Assembly: GCA_048267965.1 (NCBI GenBank)
Contig: JBLWWK010000001.1
Coordinates: forward strand, 186,001 to 250,000
Source: GCA-2705995 sp048267965
Lineage (GTDB): Bacteria > Bacteroidota > Bacteroidia > Flavobacteriales_G > Salibacteraceae
Reading direction: 5' to 3'
DNA: 64,000 bases
The notes under the pieces are model-generated. The model was not told the origin of the DNA. It saw nothing but the letters and a program-made list of their open reading frames with translations, and ran no database searches. Positions 8,832-17,629 of the stretch are shown piece by piece (position 1 is the first letter of the stretch; every line of letters starts with the position of its first letter). The translations under genes and the position numbers were made by a program.

Positions 8832-8863
8832 AGCGTCAAGTAGAGGTACTTGGCGTTTTTTTA
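8832..8863 (+). terminator. Intrinsic terminator after the small ORF
   Basis: AGCGTCAAGTA pairs with TACTTGGCGTT (11 pairs, two G-U) around loop GAGG, followed by seven T. It ends inside the stop codon of the convergent GDPD gene. Confidence 0.8.
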
Positions 8864-9781
8864 TTTTATAGCTAATTGTTTGGCTGCAACTACTTCCATT
8901 AAACGATCGGGGTAATCTGTGATAATTCCGTCTACGCCCATTTCAATGAGCATGGCCATTTCTTCTTTTTCGTTAACGGTCCAAGGAATTAATTCCATCT
9001 TATTTTTCTGGCAAAAAAGCACCAAATCTTTTGTAACTAATGAATAATCGCAGCTATAGATGTGCGGTGTAAAACCTAAGTTTTCAACGTTTTTTTGGTA
9101 AGAATCTTTGTTTTCGATTAAAAGAGCCAATTTTAACTCTGGATGCAATTCATGAATTACTTGAAGTGTTCTTACATCAAAAGATTGAATAATCACTCTT
9201 TCTTCAATATTCGCTTCAAAAACCTCATTTAAAAGTAGATCTACAAACTCGCGAGGCGATGGGTGAAAAATCTGATCACCATGCATTGTACTTTTTGTCT
9301 CGATGTTATAAAACGGCATTGAGCGGCCTGTAGCTTTTGCGTGTTTTTCGCTACTCTCAATCAATTCGCTAAGCAACGGTTTAGAAGTAGCAATTTTCTT
9401 TTGCTCAGGGAAACGAAGATGAGGTCGGCTACCACAATCGTATTGTTTTAGAGAATCGTAAGTCATTTGGTAAATGTTGAGTTTACGCTCTTCGTTTACC
9501 GTTACCAGTTCTCCATTAGGATAGCTGCAAATTTCATGAGAAAGAAAGGGTTCGTGAGAAACCACTACTTTTTTGTCTTTTGAAATAACCACATCGAGTT
9601 CTAAAGTAGAAACGCCTAAGTCTAGGGCATGTTGCATAGCTTCAATGCTGTTTTCAGGATACAAACCTCTACAGCCACGATGACCTTGGGTGTCGAATTT
9701 TTTGTCTTCTGTGCAAGCCGTCATAATGTTGATAAAGATAACGATGAAAAAGGCGCTACAAGCCCAAAAGTTGATTCGCAT
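8861..9781 (-). CDS. Glycerophosphodiester phosphodiesterase lipoprotein
   Basis: Hydrolyses glycerophosphodiesters to glycerol-3-phosphate and an alcohol. The 306-aa protein has a hydrophobic leader ending in the lipobox MTAC (Cys23), so it is a lipoprotein. Catalytic GDPD residues are all visible: QGHRG (His34), PENS, LELDVV and SHEPF. The C-terminal IITDYPDRL is also typical. It stands alone on the minus strand between two plus-strand units, and may supply phosphate or glycerol from phospholipid head groups. Confidence 0.93.
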   Translation of the reverse strand: MRINFWACSAFFIVIFINIMTACTEDKKFDTQGHRGCRGLYPENSIEAMQHALDLGVSTLELDVVISKDKKVVVSHEPFLSHEICSYPNGELVTVNEERKLNIYQMTYDSLKQYDCGSRPHLRFPEQKKIATSKPLLSELIESSEKHAKATGRSMPFYNIETKSTMHGDQIFHPSPREFVDLLLNEVFEANIEERVIIQSFDVRTLQVIHELHPELKLALLIENKDSYQKNVENLGFTPHIYSCDYSLVTKDLVLFCQKNKMELIPWTVNEKEEMAMLIEMGVDGIITDYPDRLMEVVAAKQLAIK

Positions 9782-9856
9782 ACTTTAGTTTTACAGTCGA
9801 AATTAGATGAATTTGCACCAAACATTTTTTAATTAAGGTGAACTAATCGTTAAGTA

Positions 9857-10639
9857 ATGGCGAACAAGACAGTATGGGTTACTGGAGCTAGCTCTGGTAT
9901 TGGAAAAGCATTGTGTGAGGTTTATGCTGAAAAAGGCTGGGATGTCGTTTTATCAGCCAGAAGAGAGAGTGAGTTAATAAGTGTAAAAGAGCAATTGTCT
10001 ACTGGAAATCACCATGTTTTGCCGCTAGATTTGGTGAATACAGATGAGCTTCCTCAAAAAGTAGAAACGGCATGGGCTTTTAACCAGCACATCGATTTAA
10101 TTCTTCATTGTGGCGGAATTTCACAACGCGGAAAAGCAGTAGAATGTCCGCTTTCTGTAGATAGAAGAGTAATGGAAATCGATTACTTTGGTACCATCGC
10201 ACTCACCAAGGCATTGGTTCCTAAAATGGTAAAAAACGGAGGGGGTCAAATTGGTGTAATCACCAGTTTGGTAGGTAAATTCGGAACTCCTTATCGTTCT
10301 GCTTATGCTGCGGCCAAGCACGCTCTGCATGGTTTTTTTGATTCGTTACGAGCCGAAGAGCACGACAATAATATTCGTGTTTCTTTGATTTTGCCAGGTT
10401 TCATAAAAACCAATGTAAGTGTTAATGCACTTACCGAAAGTGGAGAAAAACTCAACGAAATGGACGATGCACAAGCCAACGGAATGTCGCCAGAGCAATG
10501 TGCTGAGATTATCTACAAAAACATACTGAAAGAAAAACAAGAGTTTTTAATTGGTGGAAAAGAAGTGTTGGGCGTGTATTTAAAACGATTCGTACCGAAA
10601 TTATTTTCTAAAATTATTCGCAACACCAAAGTACGCTAA
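9857..10639 (+). CDS. Short-chain dehydrogenase/reductase
   Basis: NAD(P)-dependent oxidoreductase of 260 aa. The cofactor loop TGASSGIG is at residues 9-16 and the catalytic YxxxK is SAYAAAKHAL near residue 155, preceded by the active-site Ser in GVITSLVGK. The substrate is unknown. The MDR reductase gene begins one base after its stop, so the two oxidoreductases form an operon and may act on related substrates. Confidence 0.9.
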   Translation: MANKTVWVTGASSGIGKALCEVYAEKGWDVVLSARRESELISVKEQLSTGNHHVLPLDLVNTDELPQKVETAWAFNQHIDLILHCGGISQRGKAVECPLSVDRRVMEIDYFGTIALTKALVPKMVKNGGGQIGVITSLVGKFGTPYRSAYAAAKHALHGFFDSLRAEEHDNNIRVSLILPGFIKTNVSVNALTESGEKLNEMDDAQANGMSPEQCAEIIYKNILKEKQEFLIGGKEVLGVYLKRFVPKLFSKIIRNTKVR

Positions 10640-10640
10640 C

Positions 10641-11666
10641 ATGAGAGCCATAACTTTAGTAAAAAACGGAAGTGCACAAGAAGCTTTTGAAATTCGAAAA
10701 GTGCCGTCTCCGGTTCCTACCGATACAGAAGTGTTAATCAAAGTAGATCATTTTGGCCTCAATTACGCAGATGTAATGGCGAGAAAAGGCCTTTACAACG
10801 ATGCACCTCCATTACCATCTGTGTTGGGTTACGAGGTAGTAGGAACCGTAATTCAACTCGGTAATTCGGTTACCACATTATCGATTGGAGACCGCGTTGT
10901 AGCATTAACTCGATTTGGTGGATATGCTGAAGAAGCTGTTGCCGATGAGCGTGCGGCCGCTAAGTTACCAGACAGTATTAGTTCTGCAGAAGGAACCGCC
11001 CTAGCTACCCAATACATAACAGCCTATTACATGGCTATTTTGCAAGCCAATATTCAACCTGAAGAAGAAGTGTTGGTGCATGCTGCGGCTGGCGGGGTAG
11101 GAACCGCTCTTACCCAATTGGCAAAATGGAGAGGATGTAAAGTGTGGGGAACGGCTGGTTCTGAAGAAAAGCTGAAATATGCTCAAGAAAACGGAGTGGA
11201 TTATCCGATTAACTACCGAGAAAAGAATTTTGCGGAAGAAATTCAACGAGTAAAAGGGAAAGATAAGATTGATGTCATTTTCGATCCTGTGGGAGGTAAA
11301 TCGTTTAAAGAAGGCAGAAAAGTGCTTTCTTGGGGCGGTAGAATGGTATTATTTGGTGTTTCTAATTGGTCAGACAAAAAAGGGACAATACTTGATAAAC
11401 TTCGGTTAGTTTGGGACTTTGGTTTTGTTCATCCGCTGGGTTTGCTCATGAAATCGCAAAGTGTGATTGGTGTAAACATGCTAAAAGTAGGCGATGTTCG
11501 ACCACAAACCATAAAAACGTGCATTACAGAGGTTGTAAAACTTACCGAAAGTGGTGTGTTGAAACCGCACGTTAGCAAAGTGTATTCGGTTAAAGATATG
11601 GTAGAAGCGCACGAATTTCTAGGTTCTCGAAAAAGCAAAGGAAAAGTAGCGGTTAAGTGGGATTAG
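10641..11666 (+). CDS. Medium-chain (quinone-oxidoreductase-like) reductase
   Basis: Zinc-free MDR family enzyme of 341 aa related to NADPH:quinone oxidoreductase and VAT-1. It shows the N-terminal GroES-like fold (VDHFGLNYADVMARKG), the Rossmann loop HAAAGGVGTALTQLA near residue 150, and GRMVLFGVSN near 235. The catalytic zinc ligands of alcohol dehydrogenases are absent, as expected for this branch. It is cotranscribed with the SDR gene. Three copies of the nine-base word fall inside it (10712, 10839, 11097), the densest cluster in the window. Confidence 0.88.
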   Translation: MRAITLVKNGSAQEAFEIRKVPSPVPTDTEVLIKVDHFGLNYADVMARKGLYNDAPPLPSVLGYEVVGTVIQLGNSVTTLSIGDRVVALTRFGGYAEEAVADERAAAKLPDSISSAEGTALATQYITAYYMAILQANIQPEEEVLVHAAAGGVGTALTQLAKWRGCKVWGTAGSEEKLKYAQENGVDYPINYREKNFAEEIQRVKGKDKIDVIFDPVGGKSFKEGRKVLSWGGRMVLFGVSNWSDKKGTILDKLRLVWDFGFVHPLGLLMKSQSVIGVNMLKVGDVRPQTIKTCITEVVKLTESGVLKPHVSKVYSVKDMVEAHEFLGSRKSKGKVAVKWD

Positions 11667-11674
11667 AAGAAGGC

Positions 11675-12598
11675 TTATGCCAACGAAAAATTCTGTTTAA
11701 ATTCTTGTAGTTCGTTGGTAAGTGAATTGGCTTTCATTGCTAACTTTTGGTTGAGTTCAACATCGGGTTCAATCATTAACGAACGCAATGTTAAATGCTG
11801 AGAAGTAAAAACCATCTCTAAGTCAGGATAAATTTCTTGCAACGACTCGGCAATATCTAATATAGCCACGTTTTTGTCTACCAAGTTATACGTACCTGGC
11901 TGTATAGTTTGGTTAGGAAGCAATAGGGTTTCAATGGCTTTCCCTACATTCTGAATATGCACAAAAGCTCGTTGCTGCTCGCCATTTCCTTGAATGCTAA
12001 TTTTACTGTTGAAATGAGCGCCAAACATAAACTTGTTAATTACCGCATCAAAACGCATAGAGCGATTGTAGCCGTATACATTGGCGCAACGCAAGTTGTA
12101 AGTGCTACACTTTTTAGCTAACCGGTTTACCTGTTCTTCTCCGCGAAGTTTCGAAATTCCGTAAATAGTTTGAGGCTGAGTGTTAGACGATAAATTCATT
12201 GGGTGCTCAGCTGAACCGTATACAGACACGCTGCTGAGGTTAATGAATTTTTTTACATCTGCGGCTTCAACAGCATCTACTACACCAGCTGTACCCCAAT
12301 GGTTTACTTGCTCAAAAAGGTGATGGTTATCATCGGCAAAAGGGGTTTTTACTTGGGCAGCCAAATGCACAACCGCATCAGCTTTTTTTATCAGTTGATT
12401 TAACTTTCTGCTGTCGAGAATTTCGCCTTGCTCAAAACGCACTTTCTTCGATAATTTCGAAGAACCTAAGAAAAGGTTGTAATTAGGTCGGCTTAAATTA
12501 TCGAAAACAATAATTTCTTCAACTTCAGAATTATTGTCTAATAGGTGTACAAGTTGGGTTCCTACATACCCAGCTCCACCAGTGATTAAAACTTTCAT
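11675..12598 (-). CDS. NAD-dependent sugar epimerase/dehydratase family protein
   Basis: Extended SDR of 307 aa. The NAD-binding loop TGGAGYVG is at residues 7-14 and the catalytic YxxxK is TIYGISKLRGEEQ near residue 145, with Ser in NLSSVSVYG. It probably acts on a nucleotide-sugar. The substrate is not readable from the sequence. It lies five bases downstream of the APS/PAPS reductase gene on the same strand, an unusual pairing with no other sulfate or polysaccharide genes nearby. Confidence 0.88.
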   Translation of the reverse strand: MKVLITGGAGYVGTQLVHLLDNNSEVEEIIVFDNLSRPNYNLFLGSSKLSKKVRFEQGEILDSRKLNQLIKKADAVVHLAAQVKTPFADDNHHLFEQVNHWGTAGVVDAVEAADVKKFINLSSVSVYGSAEHPMNLSSNTQPQTIYGISKLRGEEQVNRLAKKCSTYNLRCANVYGYNRSMRFDAVINKFMFGAHFNSKISIQGNGEQQRAFVHIQNVGKAIETLLLPNQTIQPGTYNLVDKNVAILDIAESLQEIYPDLEMVFTSQHLTLRSLMIEPDVELNQKLAMKANSLTNELQEFKQNFSLA

Positions 12599-12603
12599 TA
12601 AAA

Positions 12604-13275
12604 TTATTTTTGAACCAATTCAGTGTGAAGTCCACACTCTGTTTTTTTCATTCCAAACCAACGGCCATGACGCTCGCTAGTAACATCCATTTTACGCGTA
12701 CAGGGTTCGCAACCAACGCTGAAATACCCTTTAGCTTCTAGTGGATGTTCAGGAAGTTGATGTAATTTTCGGTATTCGTAAATCAGCTTATTGCTCCAAT
12801 CTAACATAGGGTGATAACGCATTTTTCCGTCTGGCGTTTGCTCTTCGCTTCGCATGTTTTTGCGGTTGGCATTTTGATCTTTACGAATGCCGTTGATCCA
12901 AACATCGTAATCGGCCATGGCAAATTTTAGCGGTTGTGTTTTATTTAAAAAGCAGCAGTAATCGGGGTCGCTCGTAAAGTAAAACTGATTTTCGCTATTG
13001 CGTTGCAAATTTTTAGGAACATCGCTTTTAACGTCTACTACATTCAAGTTAAACTGCTCAGCAATGGTGTCTCTAAAAAGCAGAGTTTCTGGAAAGTGAA
13101 AACCTGTATTTATGAATAAAATGGGGGTTTCTGGAGCAAATCTTCCAATTAAATGCAGCATGGGTAAGCTGTGCGTTTGAAAAGAAGAAGAAGCAAATAA
13201 TCGAAGATTTTGTTGTTGGTACTTTTTAAGTTGCTCTTCAACTTGAGCCACTAATAAATCAATACTCATATCCAA
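12604..13275 (-). CDS. cysH: Phosphoadenylyl/adenylyl-sulfate reductase
   Basis: Thiol-dependent reductase that makes sulfite from APS or PAPS. The 223-aa protein has the ATP-pyrophosphatase-like fold (INTGFHFPETLLF). Cys pairs CC in DPDYCCFLNK and CxxC in VGCEPCTRK are the ligands of the [4Fe-4S] cluster found in APS reductases, so APS is the likelier substrate. No sulfate adenylyltransferase or sulfite reductase gene is in the window. A TATATTTG promoter element lies 14 bases upstream; the in-frame ATG at 13269 is an alternative start. Confidence 0.88.
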   Translation of the reverse strand: MDMSIDLLVAQVEEQLKKYQQQNLRLFASSSFQTHSLPMLHLIGRFAPETPILFINTGFHFPETLLFRDTIAEQFNLNVVDVKSDVPKNLQRNSENQFYFTSDPDYCCFLNKTQPLKFAMADYDVWINGIRKDQNANRKNMRSEEQTPDGKMRYHPMLDWSNKLIYEYRKLHQLPEHPLEAKGYFSVGCEPCTRKMDVTSERHGRWFGMKKTECGLHTELVQK

Positions 13276-13289
13276 TTCGGATTTGCTGC

Positions 13290-13297
13290 CAAATATA
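13290..13297 (-). promoter_or_regulatory. -7 promoter element for cysH
   Basis: The minus strand reads TATATTTG, an exact TAnnTTTG match 14 bases before the first ATG and 20 before the second. No good -33 partner is seen. Confidence 0.4.
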
Positions 13298-13376
13298 CAA
13301 TTCGTGCTTTTTTTTGGGTTGGTTATAGGTTTAAAGGCTTGTTAAATAGCGCCAGTGATAAACAAGAGGGTATCAG

Positions 13377-13405
13377 TTGGGGTTTAGCCTATAGTACTAC
13401 ATTTG
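13377..13405 (+). promoter_or_regulatory. Promoter for DAHP synthase/chorismate mutase
   Basis: TTG at 13377-13379, 18-base spacer, TACATTTG at 13398-13405: a full Bacteroidota promoter. Only eight bases separate it from the ATG at 13414, so the mRNA leader would be about four bases. It also rules out the longer reading frame starting at 13339. Confidence 0.6.
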
Positions 13406-13413
13406 TGCATCAC

Positions 13414-14541
13414 ATGAGTAATTTAGACTTAGAAATACAATCGCTCGATCAGTGGGCTATTCCAAACGCTCAAACACCATTTATAGTAGCGGGTCCGTGT
13501 AGTGCCGAAACCGAAGAACAAGTAATGGAAACCGCACATTCTTTGGCCCAAAATGGAGCTGTTAAGGCACTTCGAGCTGGTATTTGGAAACCACGAACTC
13601 GTCCCAATAGTTTCGAAGGCGTAGGAGAAATAGGTTTAGAATGGTTAGCCAATGCTCAGCAAGAAACAGGGTTGCCAGCAGCGGTAGAAGTAGCCAATAG
13701 TCAGCATGTTGAATTGGCGCTAAAACATGGAATTAAGATTTTATGGCTAGGCGCAAGAACAACTGTAAATCCGTTTTCGGTTCAAGAAATTGCAGATTCA
13801 TTGGTAGGAACCGATGTTCCCATTATGGTGAAAAACCCTATCAATCCAGATGTAAATCTGTGGGTAGGAGCCATTGAGCGCATATACAAAGCAGGAATTC
13901 ATAAAATAGTAGCCATTCACAGAGGATTCTCTTCTTATGATAAGCGGTTTAGGTACGCACCGCACTGGGAAATTCCGATTCAGCTAAAAACAATGCTGCC
14001 TGAATTGCCCATGATATGCGATCCGAGCCATATTACAGGATTAAGGGAAAACGTGCAATCGGTAGCTCAAAAAGCTCTCGATTTAGATATGGATGGTCTC
14101 ATCGTAGAGGTGCATCCCCGACCAGATGAAGCGTGGAGTGATCCTAAGCAACAGGTTACACCTAATAGCTTTCTCAGTATGGTAGAAAGTCTTCAGTTCA
14201 GAAGCAGCAGTTCTGAATCGATAGAGTTTACCACGCGCCTAGAGAAACTACGAGGTCAAATTGATGAAATTGATGCAGAATTGATTGCTAAACTGGCTAG
14301 TAGATTTACACTAGTGCAAGAAATTGGTTCCTACAAGAAAGAAAATGATGTAACCATTTTGCAATTAAACCGATGGAAAGAAATTTTGTCGTCTCGGTTA
14401 GATTGGGGTGAGCGAAACGCTATAAATAGCTCATTTCTAAAGAGAATGCTTCACTTAATTCACGATGAAAGCATCCGTTTACAGACCGAGATTATGAACG
14501 ATATAGACGCTAAAAGTAGAGTAGCTGAAAAAAACAGGTAA
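13414..14541 (+). CDS. Bifunctional DAHP synthase / chorismate mutase
   Basis: Fuses the first step of aromatic amino acid synthesis (DAHP from PEP and erythrose-4-phosphate) to chorismate mutase (chorismate to prephenate). The 375-aa protein has the DAHP synthase/KdsA fold (VAGPCSAETEEQV from residue 25; KPRTRPNSFEGVG; CDPSHITG) and an AroQ-type helical mutase domain from about residue 285 (LEKLRGQIDEIDAELI through HDESIRLQTEI). I start it at 13414 because the promoter at 13377-13405 excludes the upstream ATG at 13339. The mutase domain probably gives feedback control. A nine-base word at 14326-14334 is read as Gly-Ser-Tyr. Confidence 0.92.
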   Translation: MSNLDLEIQSLDQWAIPNAQTPFIVAGPCSAETEEQVMETAHSLAQNGAVKALRAGIWKPRTRPNSFEGVGEIGLEWLANAQQETGLPAAVEVANSQHVELALKHGIKILWLGARTTVNPFSVQEIADSLVGTDVPIMVKNPINPDVNLWVGAIERIYKAGIHKIVAIHRGFSSYDKRFRYAPHWEIPIQLKTMLPELPMICDPSHITGLRENVQSVAQKALDLDMDGLIVEVHPRPDEAWSDPKQQVTPNSFLSMVESLQFRSSSSESIEFTTRLEKLRGQIDEIDAELIAKLASRFTLVQEIGSYKKENDVTILQLNRWKEILSSRLDWGERNAINSSFLKRMLHLIHDESIRLQTEIMNDIDAKSRVAEKNR

Positions 14542-14557
14542 AAAAATCACTTTTTTA

Positions 14558-14587
14558 TTTGAATGTTTAAAAAAAGTTCTACTTTTG
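14558..14587 (+). promoter_or_regulatory. Strong promoter directly upstream of a candidate small RNA
   Basis: TTTG at 14558-14561, 18-base spacer, TACTTTTG at 14580-14587: an exact match to both elements at ideal spacing. No ORF follows before the terminator at 14611-14648. Confidence 0.6.
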
Positions 14588-14590
14588 TCT

Positions 14591-14648
14591 ACAAGTAGGT
14601 GGTTAGTGGGGGGCGTCATTCAGCGTAATGCGGTGGCGCCCTTTTTTT
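14591..14648 (+). ncRNA. Candidate small RNA of about 58 nt
   Basis: The transcript predicted from the promoter at 14558-14587 would start near 14591 and end in the T7 run at 14642-14648. It has a G-rich 5' part (AAGTAGGTGGTTAGTGG) and a strong stem in which GGGCGTC pairs with GGCGCCC (14611-14617 with 14635-14641), with an inner CATT/AATG stem. No reading frame is apparent. It could instead be simply the terminator of the preceding aro gene, but a perfect promoter between the two argues for a separate unit. The structure should be compared with Rfam Bacteroidota motifs such as Flavo-1. Confidence 0.5.
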
Positions 14649-14661
14649 ATGAAGATTATTT

Positions 14662-14685
14662 AGGCTCTATTCAGGAGCCTTTTTT
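14662..14685 (+). terminator. Second intrinsic terminator in tandem
   Basis: AGGCTC pairs with GAGCCT around TATTCAG, followed by five T. It would stop read-through from the small RNA or aro transcript before the convergent DUF819 gene. Confidence 0.75.
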
Positions 14686-14722
14686 GTTGAAGAAAACTCG
14701 CCAAAACCCCGAAAATCATTGA

Positions 14723-15865
14723 TTATCCCCAATACGATATAAGCTGGTAGAGAAGAATGCCTAAGTAGGTTCCTACAGCGTTACCTAGAATGGCTACAGT
14801 AAGGCCAGGTAAAATCCAATCTTTCTTTTTTAGTGCAGTAGCAACAGGTCCAATAAAAGGAGGGCCGTACACGGCTGCTGTAGACGTAATTAAAAAAGTA
14901 ATTACGTCTACTTTGAAAATCTTACAAAGTAGCAAGTGAAGGCTCACAGCTGTTATAAAAATAAAGAAAGCCAAGGGTAAGGTTTCTCCAGAGCTTTGCA
15001 GCATTTCGTCAAAGTTGGCATTGGCTCCTATCGATAACGCGAACATGAGCAGTAAATAATCACCAGTTTCAAAAGTGCCGGGTAAACTACGAACTTTAGG
15101 GAAAAATGAGGCCGCTATGCCCAAAACGCTAATGCCTACAATTACAAACATGCTGTTGAGCTGGCTAAAAATAGCGAGCGACAATCCAACGCAAATGAGC
15201 GCTACCAAAACAGCTAAAGCAACACCCATGCCTACCCATTTAGCTTTCTGAGGTAAGGCAAATTGATGGAATTTTGATCGATGGTCGAATAAATGCTCAG
15301 GTTGCGTGGGTGCGAGCTGAGTAGGGGAAGTTAAAAAGCGTTTTAATAAAGGCTGAGCCACCGAAATAATAAATAAGAAATAGATGCTACTAAAAATAAT
15401 ATCGTAGCCATTAAGCAGTAAGAATAGCTCTTGTTTAAAGTCGAGTGCCAAGGTGATGGCGCTCATATTAATGGTTCCTCCGCTATAAACTCCGGCAAGC
15501 ATAGCGGCTACTTCATCTGCATTAGTAATCGAATCGGAGAAAATTAAATACCCCAAAAAAGCGGCAATTGTGGTTGCAATCATTGATAAGCCAAAGGCCA
15601 GTAAACTTTTGCCTGGCTGAGAAAGCCACGATTTTACGGTGGAGCCAAATAATAATAAAGGAATGGCTAAGGCAACGGTTCCTTCAATGGTCTTTTCTAA
15701 AATAGTAGAATCGAGGTAAGCGGGAAATACATTTCCAATAATGATTCCGGCTGCATAACACGATAAAATGGGGCTGAGCCAATTCACCTTTTTACCTAAC
15801 CGAATGGCTAGTTGTGGGAAAAATAGTAGGAATGCGATTAATAAGACTTGATTAATGACCTGCAT
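14723..15865 (-). CDS. DUF819 family integral membrane protein
   Basis: A 380-aa inner-membrane protein with about ten to eleven hydrophobic segments. It matches the DUF819 pattern: an N-terminal LSPILSCYAAGIIIGN, the conserved loop GVYSGGTINMSAI near residue 130, and the C-terminal TAAVYGPPFIGPVATAL. The fold has an inverted-repeat look reminiscent of sodium-dependent carriers. The substrate is unknown. It stands alone, divergent from recJ. Confidence 0.85.
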   Translation of the reverse strand: MQVINQVLLIAFLLFFPQLAIRLGKKVNWLSPILSCYAAGIIIGNVFPAYLDSTILEKTIEGTVALAIPLLLFGSTVKSWLSQPGKSLLAFGLSMIATTIAAFLGYLIFSDSITNADEVAAMLAGVYSGGTINMSAITLALDFKQELFLLLNGYDIIFSSIYFLFIISVAQPLLKRFLTSPTQLAPTQPEHLFDHRSKFHQFALPQKAKWVGMGVALAVLVALICVGLSLAIFSQLNSMFVIVGISVLGIAASFFPKVRSLPGTFETGDYLLLMFALSIGANANFDEMLQSSGETLPLAFFIFITAVSLHLLLCKIFKVDVITFLITSTAAVYGPPFIGPVATALKKKDWILPGLTVAILGNAVGTYLGILLYQLISYWG

Positions 15866-15881
15866 ACGAATGCAAAATAAG

Positions 15882-15915
15882 TTGTAAAGTGGTTCTTAGA
15901 CAATATTTAATTTCG
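15882..15915 (+). promoter_or_regulatory. Candidate promoter for recJ, almost touching the start codon
   Basis: TTG at 15882-15884, 23-base spacer, TAATTTCG at 15908-15915 (7 of 8). Only four bases remain before the ATG at 15920, which would give a leaderless transcript. Confidence 0.4.
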
Positions 15916-15919
15916 TAAG

Positions 15920-17629
15920 ATGCAACATCTCCACTGGAAACACCAAAAAGAAGTACACCCGTTAACCATTCAGAAATTGGTTCAAACCAGTAAAGATTGG
16001 CCCGTTTCTCTTATAAAGATTCTGATAAACAGAGGGGTAGATTCTAGTGAAGCAGCTAGAGAATTTTTTAAACCATCGTTAAGTAATCTTCATTTTCCTT
16101 TTCAAATGAGAGGAATGAAAGAGGCGGTAGACCGAATTTTAGAGGCAGAAGAGAAGAAACAGAAAATACTGATTTATGGTGATTACGATGTAGACGGTAC
16201 TACTTCTGTTGCTTTGATGTGCAGCTTTTTTAAGCACCTTTCGGTTGAGTTCGATTTTTACATTCCAGATCGTTACACCGAAGGGTATGGAGTTTCTCAA
16301 CAGGGAGTAGAGTATGCTGCAAAAGAGAACTTTTCTTTAATAATTGCTCTTGATTGTGGTGTAAAAGCGCACCAGCCTATTCAATGGGCCAAAGACCATG
16401 ATGTCGATTTTATTGTATGTGATCACCATACGCCAGCAGATACTTTGCCTAATGCCGTAGCAGTTTTAGATCCGAAAAGAGAAGATTGTGTGTACCCTTA
16501 CAAAGAGCTTTCTGGGTGTGGAATAGGTTTAAAACTTTGTCAGGCCATTGCGCATGAAAAACAGTGGGAAGATGAAAAATGGACAAATTTGCTTGACTTG
16601 GTAGCCATTAGCATAGCATGTGATATTGTGCCAATTACTGGTGAAAACAGAATTTTATGCAGCTACGGGTTAGAGAGATTAAACGCGAATCCTCGTCCTG
16701 GAGTAAAGGTTCTTTTTGCACAGAAAAAAGGAATCCTTAAAGTAAGTGATTTGGTGTTTACTGCAGGGCCGCGTATTAATGCAGCCGGTAGAATTAAACA
16801 TGGAAAACACGCTGTAGAGCTTTTATTAAGCACCGAAGAAACCGCTAAAAAGTTTGGTGCCAAAATTAAAAAACATAATGAGAATCGAAAAAAAATAGAC
16901 AAGGATATTACGGCTAATGCTCTCGCTTTAATTGAAAGAAATCAACAATTGAAGCAAGCCAAGTCTACTGTGGTTTTTAGTGAAAGTTGGCACAAAGGGG
17001 TGATTGGCATTGTTGCTTCTCGTTTAATTGAAAAATACTATCGACCAACGGTAGTGCTCACTGAGTTTGAGGGCAAAATAAGCGGCTCTGTGCGCAGTGT
17101 AAAGGGTTTCGATGTATACGAAGCACTTGAGCAATGTAAAGGTGAATTAATTCAGTTTGGAGGGCATAAATACGCGGCAGGTTTAACCATCGAAAAAAGC
17201 AAAATTCCATCTTTTACTGAGAAATTCGAAGAAATAGTTTCAGAAACAATCTTGCCTGAGCAATTGGTTCCTACCCTTGAAATTGATGCGATTTTAGAGT
17301 TGCATGAAATTAACGGTAAATTTATTCAGCGTTTAAATCGGATGGAACCGTTTGGCCCTGGAAATAGAACTCCGGTTTTTGAAACCAGAGAAGTGACTGT
17401 AAGGGGGAACCCAAGAATGATTGGAACTGAGCGGAATCATGTTAAGCTGAAAGTAACAGACGGCATTCACACGGTAGACGCCATAGCCTTTAACCAAGCC
17501 CACTTTTTCGAAAATTGGCAAGAAGGAGAACTGTTTACCATTGCTTATTCTATTGAGCAGAATTATTGGCGAGGCACTGTAACTACTCAGCTAAATATTC
17601 GCGATATAAAATTTACGGATGGGCAATAG
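15920..17629 (+). CDS. recJ: Single-stranded-DNA-specific exonuclease RecJ
   Basis: 5'-3' exonuclease on single-stranded DNA in recombination and mismatch repair. The 569-aa protein has all DHH-family motifs: GDYDVDGTTSVAL near residue 90, ALDCGVKA near 150, VCDHHTP near 175, DPKREDC near 190, and the DHHA1 motif QFGGHKYAAGLT near 415, followed by an OB-like C-terminal domain (MEPFGPGNRTPVF). Its 3' end overlaps the convergent lipoprotein gene by 17 bases. Confidence 0.97.
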   Translation: MQHLHWKHQKEVHPLTIQKLVQTSKDWPVSLIKILINRGVDSSEAAREFFKPSLSNLHFPFQMRGMKEAVDRILEAEEKKQKILIYGDYDVDGTTSVALMCSFFKHLSVEFDFYIPDRYTEGYGVSQQGVEYAAKENFSLIIALDCGVKAHQPIQWAKDHDVDFIVCDHHTPADTLPNAVAVLDPKREDCVYPYKELSGCGIGLKLCQAIAHEKQWEDEKWTNLLDLVAISIACDIVPITGENRILCSYGLERLNANPRPGVKVLFAQKKGILKVSDLVFTAGPRINAAGRIKHGKHAVELLLSTEETAKKFGAKIKKHNENRKKIDKDITANALALIERNQQLKQAKSTVVFSESWHKGVIGIVASRLIEKYYRPTVVLTEFEGKISGSVRSVKGFDVYEALEQCKGELIQFGGHKYAAGLTIEKSKIPSFTEKFEEIVSETILPEQLVPTLEIDAILELHEINGKFIQRLNRMEPFGPGNRTPVFETREVTVRGNPRMIGTERNHVKLKVTDGIHTVDAIAFNQAHFFENWQEGELFTIAYSIEQNYWRGTVTTQLNIRDIKFTDGQ

